This document shows positions 41,744-50,761 of a DNA stretch of 64,000 bases, piece by piece. Below the pieces are notes generated by a model. The model was not told where the DNA came from, searched no databases, and was given only the letters and a program-made list of their open reading frames with translations. Origin of the DNA: Neofamilia sp964346535. Lineage in GTDB: Bacteria > Bacillota > Clostridia > Tissierellales > Peptoniphilaceae. A program made the translations under genes and the position numbers. Each line of letters begins with the position of its first letter. Position 1 is the stretch's first letter. The DNA is taken from positions 1 through 64,000 of the forward strand of contig CAYFUN010000002.1 in the NCBI GenBank assembly GCA_964346535.1, read 5' to 3'.

Positions 41744-42787
41744 TTATTCCTCCATAATTTCCTTAATTGCTTGCAAAAATTTGTCGTTGTCGCTTTTGGT
41801 CTTAATGGCTATTCGAATAAAGGTCCCTTCTAAGAAATTGTAGTTAGAACACCTTCTCACCAAAATATTTTTCTCTAAAAGCCTAGAGAAAATTTCTTCT
41901 TCGCTTTTTTCTTTAAACTCTAATAAAAAGTAATTTGAGTTAGACTTATAGGGCTTAAGGTTTTTTATTTCACTTAAAAGGCCAAAAAATCTTTCCCTCT
42001 CCTTAAAGATATAGGCCCTGGACTTAGAAATAAAATCTTCATCGAATATACATTCACCTGCAAGATTTGCAAATGAATTTATAGACCAAGGAAGCTCTGC
42101 TCCCTTTAATAAGTTTATCATATCTAGGTCAAATACTCCATAACCTAGGCGGATTCCTGGCAGGCCAAAAAACTTTGTCGCCGCCCTAATTATTCCAATG
42201 TTTGCAAAGCCAAGGGGCCTAAATAAATCGATTGTGTCATAGTCAAGATCTGCAAATTCAAAAAAGGCCTCATCTAAAAGCAAGTAGGCGTTTTTTTCAA
42301 CAACATGAAGATAAAGATCTAGTAGTTCATCTGAACTTAAAGTTCTCCCTGTTGGGTTGTTGGGATTAGTAAGTATAACTAAGTCTCCTTCGCGAATACT
42401 TTCCTTTAAGGCCGCCATAGGAATTTTAAATTCTTCTCCTAGGGGCAGGGATAAAACTTCTAGCTTGTGGACCTTGGCTCTAAGTCTGTATTCAGAAAAA
42501 CAAGGCTCAACAAGAACCATTCTCTTAAAGTTAGAAATTATCATATCTAATATTTCCACCGACCCGTTGCCAAGAAAAACATGAGCTGGGTCTGCCTTTA
42601 AATATGCTCCAACTGAATTTTTTAAGTTCACATAGTCTATGTCTGGATAGACTAAAAGGTCAGCAAAGTTTTTTGAAATTTTATCTTCTAAGATTTTTGG
42701 ATAGCCTAGGGGATTTATATTTGATGAAAAATCTAAAATCCCCTGAGGATATTCATAGATATTGCCTCCATGATTTGGAATTGTCAT
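41744..42787 (-). CDS. cobD: L-threonine-O-3-phosphate decarboxylase-type PLP enzyme
   Basis: A 347-residue fold-type I PLP enzyme of the histidinol-phosphate-aminotransferase-like group. In a cobalamin cluster the expected job is decarboxylation of threonine phosphate to the aminopropanol phosphate linker. PNHGGNIYEYPQGILDFSSNINPLG is the usual CobD start (seen as pieces PNHGGN and DFSSNINPLG), the PLP lysine is in AATKFFGLPGIRLGY, and NPNNPTG is present. Confusion with HisC is possible, but the context favours CobD. It begins the cobalamin part of the transcript, 26 bases after an ABC exporter gene. Confidence 0.88.
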   Translation of the reverse strand: MTIPNHGGNIYEYPQGILDFSSNINPLGYPKILEDKISKNFADLLVYPDIDYVNLKNSVGAYLKADPAHVFLGNGSVEILDMIISNFKRMVLVEPCFSEYRLRAKVHKLEVLSLPLGEEFKIPMAALKESIREGDLVILTNPNNPTGRTLSSDELLDLYLHVVEKNAYLLLDEAFFEFADLDYDTIDLFRPLGFANIGIIRAATKFFGLPGIRLGYGVFDLDMINLLKGAELPWSINSFANLAGECIFDEDFISKSRAYIFKERERFFGLLSEIKNLKPYKSNSNYFLLEFKEKSEEEIFSRLLEKNILVRRCSNYNFLEGTFIRIAIKTKSDNDKFLQAIKEIMEE

Positions 42788-42813
42788 AGTATTTCCTTTG
42801 TTTAAGCTAAAAT

Positions 42814-44595
42814 TTAAAACTGACTGCTATAAAGGTCCTTGTAAAAACCATTTTGCTTTAGTAGGTCTTCGTGATTTCCCTTTTCTATAATGCGACCGTC
42901 TTTTAAAACTAAAATCATATCTGCCTTAATTATAGTTGAAAGTCTGTGGGCAATTATAAAGGACGTCCTGCCAAGGACAAGTTGATCCATGGCCTTTTGG
43001 ATCAGCCTTTCTGTTCTGGTATCTATTGATGAAGTGGCCTCGTCTAAAATTAAAATCCTTGGATTTTTTAAAAGGGCCCTGGCTATGGTTATTAATTGCT
43101 TTTGACCTTCAGAAATATTTGAGCCGTTTTCTTCTAAAATTGTATCATAGCCCTGAGGAAGTTTGGAAATAAAGTCGTGGGCGTAGGCAGACTTGGCTGC
43201 CTTTATTACATGATCCCTGCTGGCTCCCTTAGTTCCGTATGAAATATTTTCTAAAACAGTCCCTTGGAAGAGCCAGGTGTCTTGAAGGACCATGGAAATA
43301 TTTTCTCTCAGGTCTGAGCGTTTTATATTTTCAATATTGACTCCATCTAAAAGAATTTCTCCAGAGTCTACGTCATAAAATCTCATTAGCAAATTTACTA
43401 AAGTTGTCTTTCCTGATCCTGTTGGACCGACAATGGCAATTTTCGATCCAGCTTGGGCAGAAAAACTTATGCCCTTAATAACTTCCTTGTCTCCGTAAGA
43501 AAATCTCACGTCATTAAAGTCTAATTTTGCCTTTAAGTCATTTACGTCAACAGCTGCTAGGGCTTTTTGGACTTCCTCTTCCCCATCTAAAAGTTCAAAG
43601 ACTCTTTCTGCTGCTGCTATTCCCGATTGAAGGATGCTTAGCATTTCTGTTATTAGCTGGATAGGCCTATTAAACTTTCTAGAGTATTCGTAAAAGGATT
43701 GAAAGCTACCAATGTCTAAGGATCCATTTATAATTTCAAAGGCTCCTACCATTGCAGTTGCAACTAGGCCAAGGTTGTTAATGAAAAATGAAATTGGCAT
43801 AGTTATTCCAGATAGAAAGTCACTTTTTGCAGCTGATTCTCTTAGTCTTTCGTTTTTTTCTTCAAAGTCTTTTAGGGCCTGGTCTTGGTAGTTATAGGCC
43901 TTGACTAACTTGTTAGATGAAAAAATTTCTTCTATGTGGGTGTTTATGTCTCCTAGGTCCTTGTACTGGATGGAATAAAGTGCTTGGGCCTTTTTTATTA
44001 TAGAAACTGAAGCCAAAATTGTCGCAGGAATTATTAGCACCGTTATTAATGTCAACATCGGACTGATCCTCAGCATTATAATTAGAATTCCAAGGACCAC
44101 AACTAGGGAATTAAAAACCTGGTTTAAAACTTGGTTAAGGGAGTCGCCTATGGTTTGGATATCGTTAGTCATCCTAGACAAAAGATCGCCTAGGGGATTT
44201 TTGTCATAAAAGGCCACTGGCAGGTCCTTTAATTTTTTTGAAACATCTGCTCGCATGGTGTAGATTATAGAAACTTTAACCTTGTTGGCAATTTTCAGAC
44301 GCAAAAATTCTGCCAGAGCTGAAAGGCCGTAGAGAATTAAAAGCAGATAGATTATTTTTATAAAGCTTGCCCAAAGAAAATTTTTTTCTTTAAAGCCTGC
44401 AACAATTATATTAGTTGCTTTTCCCATTAAAAGTGGGCCAAGGATTTCAAAAACTGTGCCTAGGAGGCCAAAAACTATGATAAAAAATATACCCAGCTTA
44501 AAAGGACTAAGGTAGGTAAAAAGTCTCTTTAGGATTTTAAAAGATTCCTTGTCTAGTTTTCTTTGGTCTTTGGGATTTACTTTTCTTCTAGCCAT
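42814..44595 (-). CDS. ABC exporter half-transporter, subunit with canonical Walker B
   Basis: A 593-residue half transporter: six membrane helices (about 30-340) and a C-terminal ATPase domain. Walker A GPTGSGKTT, signature ISEGQKQL (degenerate; consensus LSGGQ), Walker B ILILDEATSSID with the catalytic Glu, H-loop FIIAHRLSTI. It overlaps the partner gene upstream by eight bases (ATGGCTAG). With that partner it should form a heterodimer of the BmrCD/TM287-288 type with one degenerate ATP site. Multidrug or peptide export is typical for the family; the substrate is unknown. Confidence 0.93.
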   Translation of the reverse strand: MARRKVNPKDQRKLDKESFKILKRLFTYLSPFKLGIFFIIVFGLLGTVFEILGPLLMGKATNIIVAGFKEKNFLWASFIKIIYLLLILYGLSALAEFLRLKIANKVKVSIIYTMRADVSKKLKDLPVAFYDKNPLGDLLSRMTNDIQTIGDSLNQVLNQVFNSLVVVLGILIIMLRISPMLTLITVLIIPATILASVSIIKKAQALYSIQYKDLGDINTHIEEIFSSNKLVKAYNYQDQALKDFEEKNERLRESAAKSDFLSGITMPISFFINNLGLVATAMVGAFEIINGSLDIGSFQSFYEYSRKFNRPIQLITEMLSILQSGIAAAERVFELLDGEEEVQKALAAVDVNDLKAKLDFNDVRFSYGDKEVIKGISFSAQAGSKIAIVGPTGSGKTTLVNLLMRFYDVDSGEILLDGVNIENIKRSDLRENISMVLQDTWLFQGTVLENISYGTKGASRDHVIKAAKSAYAHDFISKLPQGYDTILEENGSNISEGQKQLITIARALLKNPRILILDEATSSIDTRTERLIQKAMDQLVLGRTSFIIAHRLSTIIKADMILVLKDGRIIEKGNHEDLLKQNGFYKDLYSSQF

Positions 44596-46309
44596 TTAGA
44601 TCACCTGCCTTAAAGTCTTGGGACTCTAAAATTTCTCTGTACTCAGGACTGGTTGCTTGTAACTCATTATGGCTGCCAGCTACTAGCATTTTGCCATTGT
44701 CTAAAAGGACAATTAGGTCGGCATCAAAAACTACACTGGCCCTTTGGGTTATTAAAACCATAAGGGAGTCTTTAGAATTTTCGTAAAGGTCCTTTCTCAA
44801 GGCCTTGTCTGTTTTGTAGTCAAGAGCCGAAAAAGAGTCGTCAATTAAATAAAGGTCTGGCTTTTTATAAACTCCACGGGCTATGGAAATTCTCTGCTGC
44901 TGGCCACCAGAAAAATTTCTGCCTCTTTGGGCAACTTCAGAACAAATTCCATCTTCTCTCTTAATTACAAAGTCAGCTTGAGCAATATTTAAGGCTTCAA
45001 TAATATCTTCTTTAAAGTCCAAGTCGTCGCCCATTAGTATATTGTCAGCAACTGTGCCTGCAATTAGGCTAGGCTTTTGTTCTGTATAGGAAATTTTATC
45101 TCTTAGGGATTTGATTTCGTATTCTTTAATGTTTTTGCCATTTATTAAAATTTCTCCAGAGTCTGGATCGTAAAAGCGCACTAAAAGATTGGCCAGGGTT
45201 GTCTTGCCTGATCCAGTTGAACCAATTATTCCCAGCCTCATGCCCTTCTCTATTTTAAAGGAAATATTTTGTAGGGCCGGAGCTTGTGAACCTGGATAGG
45301 TAAAGGTCAGATTTTTAAATTCTAAACTTTCAATTGAGTCTAAAATTTCACTTCCTGCACTTAGTCTATCTGCTTCAAGATCTAAGACTTCGTTGATTCT
45401 GTCTAGAGATGCTTGGGCCCTTGGCAGTTGGGAAATTATCATTGAGAAAAATAAAAACGACATCATAATACTAGTTGCATATTGGATAAAGCCAACTAGG
45501 TCACCAACTTGCATGGCCTGAGATAAAATTAATTTTGATCCAAAGTAGACAATGGCAACTAGGGTCAAATTCATAATTAGGCCAATCATTGGACTGAAAA
45601 CAGCTGTATAGTCACCAGCTTTTTTAAAAAGATCTGTGTAGGCAGAATTTATCTCAGCAAAGTTTTCTTCTTCATAGCCTTCCATGTTAAAGGCCTTAAT
45701 AACTCTAATGCCAGCTAGTCTTTGGCGAAAAGCCTGGGTGATTTTGTCTAGTGCCAGTCTCAAGTCCTTAGAAACTGGCAGCATCTTTTTAGCAAAAATT
45801 ATAATTACCAACATAGTCAGTGGCAGGGTGACAATAAAAACTGTAGATAATTTTATATTTGTAGACAGGGCCATAAAAATTGCGCCAATAAACATTAGTG
45901 GCGACCTTAACAAAACCCTTAGGCCAATTCTAACAAAGCCTTGAAGTTGGTTGACGTCATCTGTGGCCCTAACTATAAGAGACGAAGACGAAAAACTTTC
46001 AAATTGGTTTATAGATAGGTCCTGAACTTTTTTAAAAAGCTCTAGCCTCAAGTCTGCTGCAAAAGATGTTGCAACTTTTGTGGCATATTTTACAGATATA
46101 ATCATAAAAATAGAAGCCATAAGGGCTATGGCCACCATTGTCAGTCCTTGGGTCTTAATATAAGAAAGGTCTCCTTCAAGGACTCCAATATTAATTATAT
46201 CAACTGTCATTCTAGGAATTAAAAGGGTTCCTAGAACATTTAAAAATAAGGTAATTGTTACAAAAAGAATATCCTTCCAATAGGGAAGAAGTTTTTTAAA
46301 AATTTTCAT
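44588..46309 (-). CDS. ABC exporter half-transporter, subunit with degenerate Walker B
   Basis: A 573-residue half transporter (six helices, then ATPase). Walker A GSTGSGKTT and signature FSGGQQQR are canonical, but Walker B reads YLIDDSFSALD (Asp for the catalytic Glu) and the H-loop reads LITQRASVV (Gln for His). This marks it as the non-hydrolysing partner of the subunit encoded downstream. First gene of a minus-strand transcript (promoter TGGACA-17-TATAAT at 46340-46368) that may continue into the cobalamin genes. Confidence 0.93.
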   Translation of the reverse strand: MKIFKKLLPYWKDILFVTITLFLNVLGTLLIPRMTVDIINIGVLEGDLSYIKTQGLTMVAIALMASIFMIISVKYATKVATSFAADLRLELFKKVQDLSINQFESFSSSSLIVRATDDVNQLQGFVRIGLRVLLRSPLMFIGAIFMALSTNIKLSTVFIVTLPLTMLVIIIFAKKMLPVSKDLRLALDKITQAFRQRLAGIRVIKAFNMEGYEEENFAEINSAYTDLFKKAGDYTAVFSPMIGLIMNLTLVAIVYFGSKLILSQAMQVGDLVGFIQYATSIMMSFLFFSMIISQLPRAQASLDRINEVLDLEADRLSAGSEILDSIESLEFKNLTFTYPGSQAPALQNISFKIEKGMRLGIIGSTGSGKTTLANLLVRFYDPDSGEILINGKNIKEYEIKSLRDKISYTEQKPSLIAGTVADNILMGDDLDFKEDIIEALNIAQADFVIKREDGICSEVAQRGRNFSGGQQQRISIARGVYKKPDLYLIDDSFSALDYKTDKALRKDLYENSKDSLMVLITQRASVVFDADLIVLLDNGKMLVAGSHNELQATSPEYREILESQDFKAGDLNG

Positions 46310-46339
46310 AATTACTCTCCATTAGCTAGAATATTCCCT

Positions 46340-46368
46340 ATTATAAGAAAAAATAATCAATTTGTCCA
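46340..46368 (-). promoter_or_regulatory. Promoter of the minus-strand ABC/cobalamin transcript
   Basis: Minus strand TGGACA (46363-46368), 17 bases, TATAAT (46340-46345). Confidence 0.65.
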
Positions 46369-46400
46369 CAATTTCCCTGCTTAAAAACTGATCTTTAGAG

Positions 46401-46422
46401 TATAATGGTTAGGGGAGGAATT
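46401..46422 (+). promoter_or_regulatory. -10 box and ribosome site of the plus-strand ABC pair
   Basis: TATAAT at 46401-46406 and AGGGGAGGA just before the ATG at 46424. The -35 region is weak. It is divergent from the promoter at 46340-46368, about 60 bases away. Confidence 0.5.
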
Positions 46423-46423
46423 T

Positions 46424-48166
46424 ATGTTTAGTTCACTGTATAAATTAAGAGGTTTTTTAAAAAAATATAAGAGAAATCAATTTTTAGCTATTTTTTTCTT
46501 GCTTATTTCATATTTCGTAACTTTTACAAAACCATATTTAATTGGAAAAGTTGCAGATGCAATTGTGTCTGCTTCTTATACTCGAGAAGACCTATTAACT
46601 TGGTTGGGGATCTTTGCCTTTTTAATTGTTTCAAATTATTTTATAAATGTCGTTTGGTCCTTTAACCTTTTTAAAAATATTTATTTAATTTCTAGGGACA
46701 CGAGAAATGACCTGATGAAAAAATACCTGGGCCAGTTTCCTAGATTTTTTGAAAAGAATTCAACTGGGTCTCTAATGGGCAAGGCCACCAACGACATTGA
46801 GTCAATGGCAGAAGTTGTCGGCTACGGGATCATGTGTATTTTTGATGCCATTTTATATCCAATAGCTCTTTTACTTTTTATGGCAAATATTTCCTGGCAG
46901 CTAACTCTTTTTTGCCTGCTAGTTTTTATTCCCTTTATGTTTTTGCTTTTGAAAATCAATTTAAAACTAGAAGATAAGTTTACAAGGCTTCAAGAGTCCT
47001 TTGACCAAATGAACGAGTTTACCCTTGAGTCTATTTCATCTATAAAGGTCATTAGGGCCTTTAATGTTGAGGATGTCTTTATGAAAAATTTCTCCAAGGA
47101 AATTCATAACAACATGGACAAGGACATGGACAAAAATAAAATTTTGCAACTTTATATGCCCCTGTCTTCTGCCTTTAATACAATTTTAATGACTGCCTCA
47201 ATTTTTGGTGGAGTGGCCTTAATTAACAAGGGCGCCATGACTTTAGGGTCATTAATAACCTTTACTCTTTATGTTTCTAATCTTTCTTGGCCAGCCTTTG
47301 CCCTATCGGACTTTTTATCTTTGGGCCAAGAAGGCAAGGCATCTATTAATAGGATTGAAGAAGTTCTGGCTTATAAGGAAGATATTGTCGATAGAGATGA
47401 CGCAATCGCCTTAGACCATGCTTCGAGTTTTTCTTTTAAAAACTTAGACTTTAAGTATCCGTCTGCTGACCGCTTGGTCTTAGAAGACATTAACTTGGAC
47501 TTTAAAGCTGGGTCAACTGTAATTTTAGTTGGCAAAACTGGGTCTGGAAAGACAACTTTATTAAAACAGTTTTTAAGACTTTATGACATTACAGACGGCG
47601 ACCTTTATATAAACGACAAGGCTATTGAAGCCTACAAGCGCAAGTCCCTAATTGACAAAATTGCCTATGTGCCTCAAGAAAATTATCTTTTCTCTAGGTC
47701 TATAAAAGACAACATTGACCTTTACAGAGATTTTTCTTCAGATGAAATTCAAGAGGCAGTAAAGCTTGCTGACCTTAAAAAAGACTTAGACAACTTCCCT
47801 AAGGGCCTAGATACTTTAACTGGCGAAAAGGGAGTTGCTCTTTCTGGCGGCCAAAGACAGAGGATAGCCTTGGCCAGGGCCCTAATTAAAGATGCAGAAA
47901 TTTTAATTTTAGACGATGTCTTTTCTGCAGTTGATACAAAAACTGAAGTTAACATCATTAGAAATTTAGAAAACTTAAGGGCAGGCAGGACAAATATTTT
48001 TGCCAGCCACAGACTTTCTGTTATAAAGCCTGACGACTATGTTGTAGTACTTGACGATGGAAAAATCGAAGCCCAAGGGTCTCACCTTGAAGTTTATAAA
48101 AGTTCTCCTTGGTACAGGGACCAATATGACAAGCAAATGATGGAGGGTGAAAATGACCAAGAATAA
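46424..48166 (+). CDS. ABC exporter half-transporter, subunit with degenerate Walker B
   Basis: A 580-residue half transporter: six membrane helices and a C-terminal ATPase with Walker A GKTGSGKTT, canonical signature LSGGQRQR, and Walker B ILILDDVFSAVD in which the catalytic Glu is Asp. H-loop FASHRLSVI is intact. It has the same division of labour as the first gene of the divergent pair. The downstream partner starts inside its 3' end, so the two are translated together and should form a heterodimer. Confidence 0.93.
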   Translation: MFSSLYKLRGFLKKYKRNQFLAIFFLLISYFVTFTKPYLIGKVADAIVSASYTREDLLTWLGIFAFLIVSNYFINVVWSFNLFKNIYLISRDTRNDLMKKYLGQFPRFFEKNSTGSLMGKATNDIESMAEVVGYGIMCIFDAILYPIALLLFMANISWQLTLFCLLVFIPFMFLLLKINLKLEDKFTRLQESFDQMNEFTLESISSIKVIRAFNVEDVFMKNFSKEIHNNMDKDMDKNKILQLYMPLSSAFNTILMTASIFGGVALINKGAMTLGSLITFTLYVSNLSWPAFALSDFLSLGQEGKASINRIEEVLAYKEDIVDRDDAIALDHASSFSFKNLDFKYPSADRLVLEDINLDFKAGSTVILVGKTGSGKTTLLKQFLRLYDITDGDLYINDKAIEAYKRKSLIDKIAYVPQENYLFSRSIKDNIDLYRDFSSDEIQEAVKLADLKKDLDNFPKGLDTLTGEKGVALSGGQRQRIALARALIKDAEILILDDVFSAVDTKTEVNIIRNLENLRAGRTNIFASHRLSVIKPDDYVVVLDDGKIEAQGSHLEVYKSSPWYRDQYDKQMMEGENDQE

Positions 48167-49898
48167 AAAATCAAAAGAAGTTTATTCCAGGCTTTTTGCC
48201 TATGGAAAAAGGGTTAAGAAGGATTTAATCAAAGCCTTTATACTTTTATTTATTTTAACTGGCCTGCAAATTATTATGCCTATGCTAATTGGAAATATAA
48301 TTGACGACAAACTTGGCCATGACCACTTAATAGAACTAAGGTCAATTGGCCTTATACTTGTAGGCTATCTTCTTGTTGGCCTAGTCCAAGCTATAGTTAG
48401 GTACCTGTCAAGTATGTCCTTTATGAAGACTGCCAACTTAGTTGCCATAGAAATTCGCAGGGACTTGTACGACCACATTCAAAGGCTACCACAAAAGTAT
48501 TTTGACAATATTTCTGCAGGCAAGGTTGTATCTAGGATTACCAATGACACCAACGCCCTCAAGTCTCTCTTTCAAACTCTACTGGGCCAAATGGTAACTT
48601 CAGCAGTTTATATAATAGCAATTTTCTTTGTCTTATTATTTAAACACAGCTGGGCCGTGCTCTTTGTTATCGTGCCTATGCCTATAATGTATTTTTTAGT
48701 CAAGTTTTATAACAAGTACTCAAGCCAGTACAACCACGACTTTAGAAGGTCCCTGTCCCAAATAAATTCTGACATAAACGAAAATATTAAGGGCATGGAA
48801 GTTATTAAAACTACCAACACTGAAGATGAAATTTATCAGGCCTTTGAAAAAGTTAGTGAAGAAAATTTCCAAACTGGATTAAAAATTGAGTGGCTAGACT
48901 CTTTCCTCTCCTTTAACGCCACCCAAACTTTGTCAAATATAAATGTCTTAGTTGTTCTTCTAGTCTTTGGACTGATGAATCTTAAGGGCAATCCAAACTT
49001 CTCCGTTGGCCTTATGTATATTCTTTTAGACTACACCCAAAGAATTTATTCAGCCCTCCAACAAGTTATAAATAGGCTGAGAGAAATTCAAAGGTCCCTA
49101 GCAGCTGCTGACCACATTTTTGAAATTTTCTCTATGGAAGCTGAAGAAGAAAAAGAAATAAAGGGCTTAAGCCTGGAAGGTAATGTTGTCTTTAAAGACG
49201 TGTCCTTTTATTATAAAAACAAAGACTATGTTCTAAAAAATATTTCCTTTGAGGTTCCTGCTGGAAAAACCTTAGCCCTAGTTGGCCAAACAGGATCTGG
49301 CAAGTCATCAATTATTAACTTGCTCTTTAGATTTTATAGGGAACAAAAGGGCCAAGTTCTCTTTGATGGCATAGATGCAAATGACTACAGCCTCGACGAC
49401 CTTAGGTCTAACATGGCCATAGTCCTTCAAGAGCCCTTTATCTACCAGGGAACACTAAGAGAAAATATTACTCTAGGCAGGTCTTATGCTGATGACGAAG
49501 TTGTTGCCGCCTTAGAAGCAGTTGGCGGAAAACACCTCTTTGATAACTTAAATAGAAACTTAGACACAGTTTTTTCTGAAGGAGGATCAGGCCTGTCCCA
49601 AGGAGAAAAGCAAATTATAACCTTTGCCCGAGCTATAATTAAAGATCCAAAGATTTTGGTTTTAGATGAGGCGACTTCTTCAATAGACTCTGAAACTGAA
49701 AGCTTTATCCAAATTGGCTTGGAAAAATTAAAAGAAGGCAGGACGACCTTTGTAATAGCCCACAGGCTTTCTACTATTAAAGACGCAGATGAAATTTTAG
49801 TATTGTCCTATGGCAATATTGTAGAAAGAGGGTCCCACCAAGACCTAGTTGACCGTGGCGGCCTTTACTATGACATGTTAATGAAAGAAAGCAAATAA
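48153..49898 (+). CDS. ABC exporter half-transporter, subunit with canonical Walker B
   Basis: A half transporter of about 581 residues, with six helices and an ATPase domain: Walker A GQTGSGKSS, degenerate signature LSQGEKQI, canonical Walker B ILVLDEATSSID and H-loop FVIAHRLSTI. I start it at ATG 48153, because the earlier GTG at 48147 abuts the GGAGG ribosome site. It overlaps the partner gene by 14 bases. A bidirectional terminator follows. Export of drugs, lipids or peptides is possible. Confidence 0.93.
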   Translation: MTKNKKSKEVYSRLFAYGKRVKKDLIKAFILLFILTGLQIIMPMLIGNIIDDKLGHDHLIELRSIGLILVGYLLVGLVQAIVRYLSSMSFMKTANLVAIEIRRDLYDHIQRLPQKYFDNISAGKVVSRITNDTNALKSLFQTLLGQMVTSAVYIIAIFFVLLFKHSWAVLFVIVPMPIMYFLVKFYNKYSSQYNHDFRRSLSQINSDINENIKGMEVIKTTNTEDEIYQAFEKVSEENFQTGLKIEWLDSFLSFNATQTLSNINVLVVLLVFGLMNLKGNPNFSVGLMYILLDYTQRIYSALQQVINRLREIQRSLAAADHIFEIFSMEAEEEKEIKGLSLEGNVVFKDVSFYYKNKDYVLKNISFEVPAGKTLALVGQTGSGKSSIINLLFRFYREQKGQVLFDGIDANDYSLDDLRSNMAIVLQEPFIYQGTLRENITLGRSYADDEVVAALEAVGGKHLFDNLNRNLDTVFSEGGSGLSQGEKQIITFARAIIKDPKILVLDEATSSIDSETESFIQIGLEKLKEGRTTFVIAHRLSTIKDADEILVLSYGNIVERGSHQDLVDRGGLYYDMLMKESK

Positions 49899-49903
49899 AA
49901 AAT

Positions 49904-49941
49904 GACTGGAGGAAAATTATCTTTCCATCCAGTCTTTTTAT
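49904..49941. terminator. Bidirectional terminator between convergent ABC and DUF4097-like genes
   Basis: GACTGGA (49904-49910) with TCCAGTC (49928-49934); T runs on both strands. Confidence 0.8.
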
Positions 49942-49942
49942 T

Positions 49943-50761
49943 TTACTTGCCTATACCAAGATAGCCGTTGACCTTGTCAATTTCAATTAAGTCTCTGCCT
50001 GATCCTATGACTTCATCAATTGGGTCTCTTGATAAAAAATCTAGCATATTTTTTCCAGAGATCATACAGGCTCCATTGACCTTGCCAACTTTTATTCTGC
50101 AGTCAAGATCTTCCATCTTTAAAGAAACTTCTCCATTGACCTTGTCTATAGAAACATCAAAGGACTGGTCTGCCTTAACTTGGAGAGACCCGTTGACCTT
50201 GTCTACGTCTAAGGACTTAAGCCTGCTATTTATTTTTGTCGCCCCGTTAAGCTTGTCCATTTTAAAGGCTATTGCTTGAGGGTTTTTGCTATAGACTCTT
50301 ACTGCCCTAGAGTCGTTAAAATTTTTTGCCATCTTATTGACATTTGAAGGATTTAAGGAATCAATAATTGTAAGCACGCCATTTGAATACTTATAAGAAA
50401 TATTTTCTCTGGCATTTTCACTTATTTCAATAGCCTCCCTGTCTGCTTTTTCTAAGACCAAGTAGCCATTCAGTTTTTGAATTTCAATGGACTTTATTGG
50501 TCCAGATAGACCTTCTTCTGGGTCAAAGTCCAAGTCTGAATCAAAATCGAAGTCAAAATCAAAATCAAAATCGCTTTTGTCTAAAAAATTTTCGCCATTA
50601 ATTTTAATGGCAAAGTCATCTGAGTCAATAATTCTTTCTGCTACTTCCTTTGGACCAACAACTACATTTACAGGCCTGTCTTCTAAAAAGTAATAAGAAA
50701 ATCCAGTTCCAACAAGGGCTAAAATCCCAAGAACAAAAACTATAATTATAAACTTTTTCAT
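49943..50761 (-). CDS. Membrane-anchored DUF4097-like protein with repeated LNG/VNG strands
   Basis: A 272-residue protein: N-terminal membrane anchor (about 4-25), an acidic Asp-Phe tract (64-78) and a C-terminal beta-repeat domain in which K(L/V)NG recurs about every 20-30 residues (six copies: QKLNGYL, DKLNGAT, DKVNGSL, DKVNGEV, GKVNGAC, DKVNGYL). This is the beta-helix-like pattern of DUF4097 adhesin-type proteins. The start (50761) overlaps the stop of the preceding gene (ATGA). Third gene of a PadR-HAAS-DUF4097 operon, an arrangement linked in other Firmicutes to envelope stress. The role here is inferred. Confidence 0.8.
   Translation of the reverse strand: MKKFIIIVFVLGILALVGTGFSYYFLEDRPVNVVVGPKEVAERIIDSDDFAIKINGENFLDKSDFDFDFDFDFDSDLDFDPEEGLSGPIKSIEIQKLNGYLVLEKADREAIEISENARENISYKYSNGVLTIIDSLNPSNVNKMAKNFNDSRAVRVYSKNPQAIAFKMDKLNGATKINSRLKSLDVDKVNGSLQVKADQSFDVSIDKVNGEVSLKMEDLDCRIKVGKVNGACMISGKNMLDFLSRDPIDEVIGSGRDLIEIDKVNGYLGIGK

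Noticed and set aside
42788..42813. B12 riboswitch before the cobalamin genes
   Set aside because: Only 26 bases are available, and no B12-box sequence was seen here or in the 114 bases between the ABC pairs.
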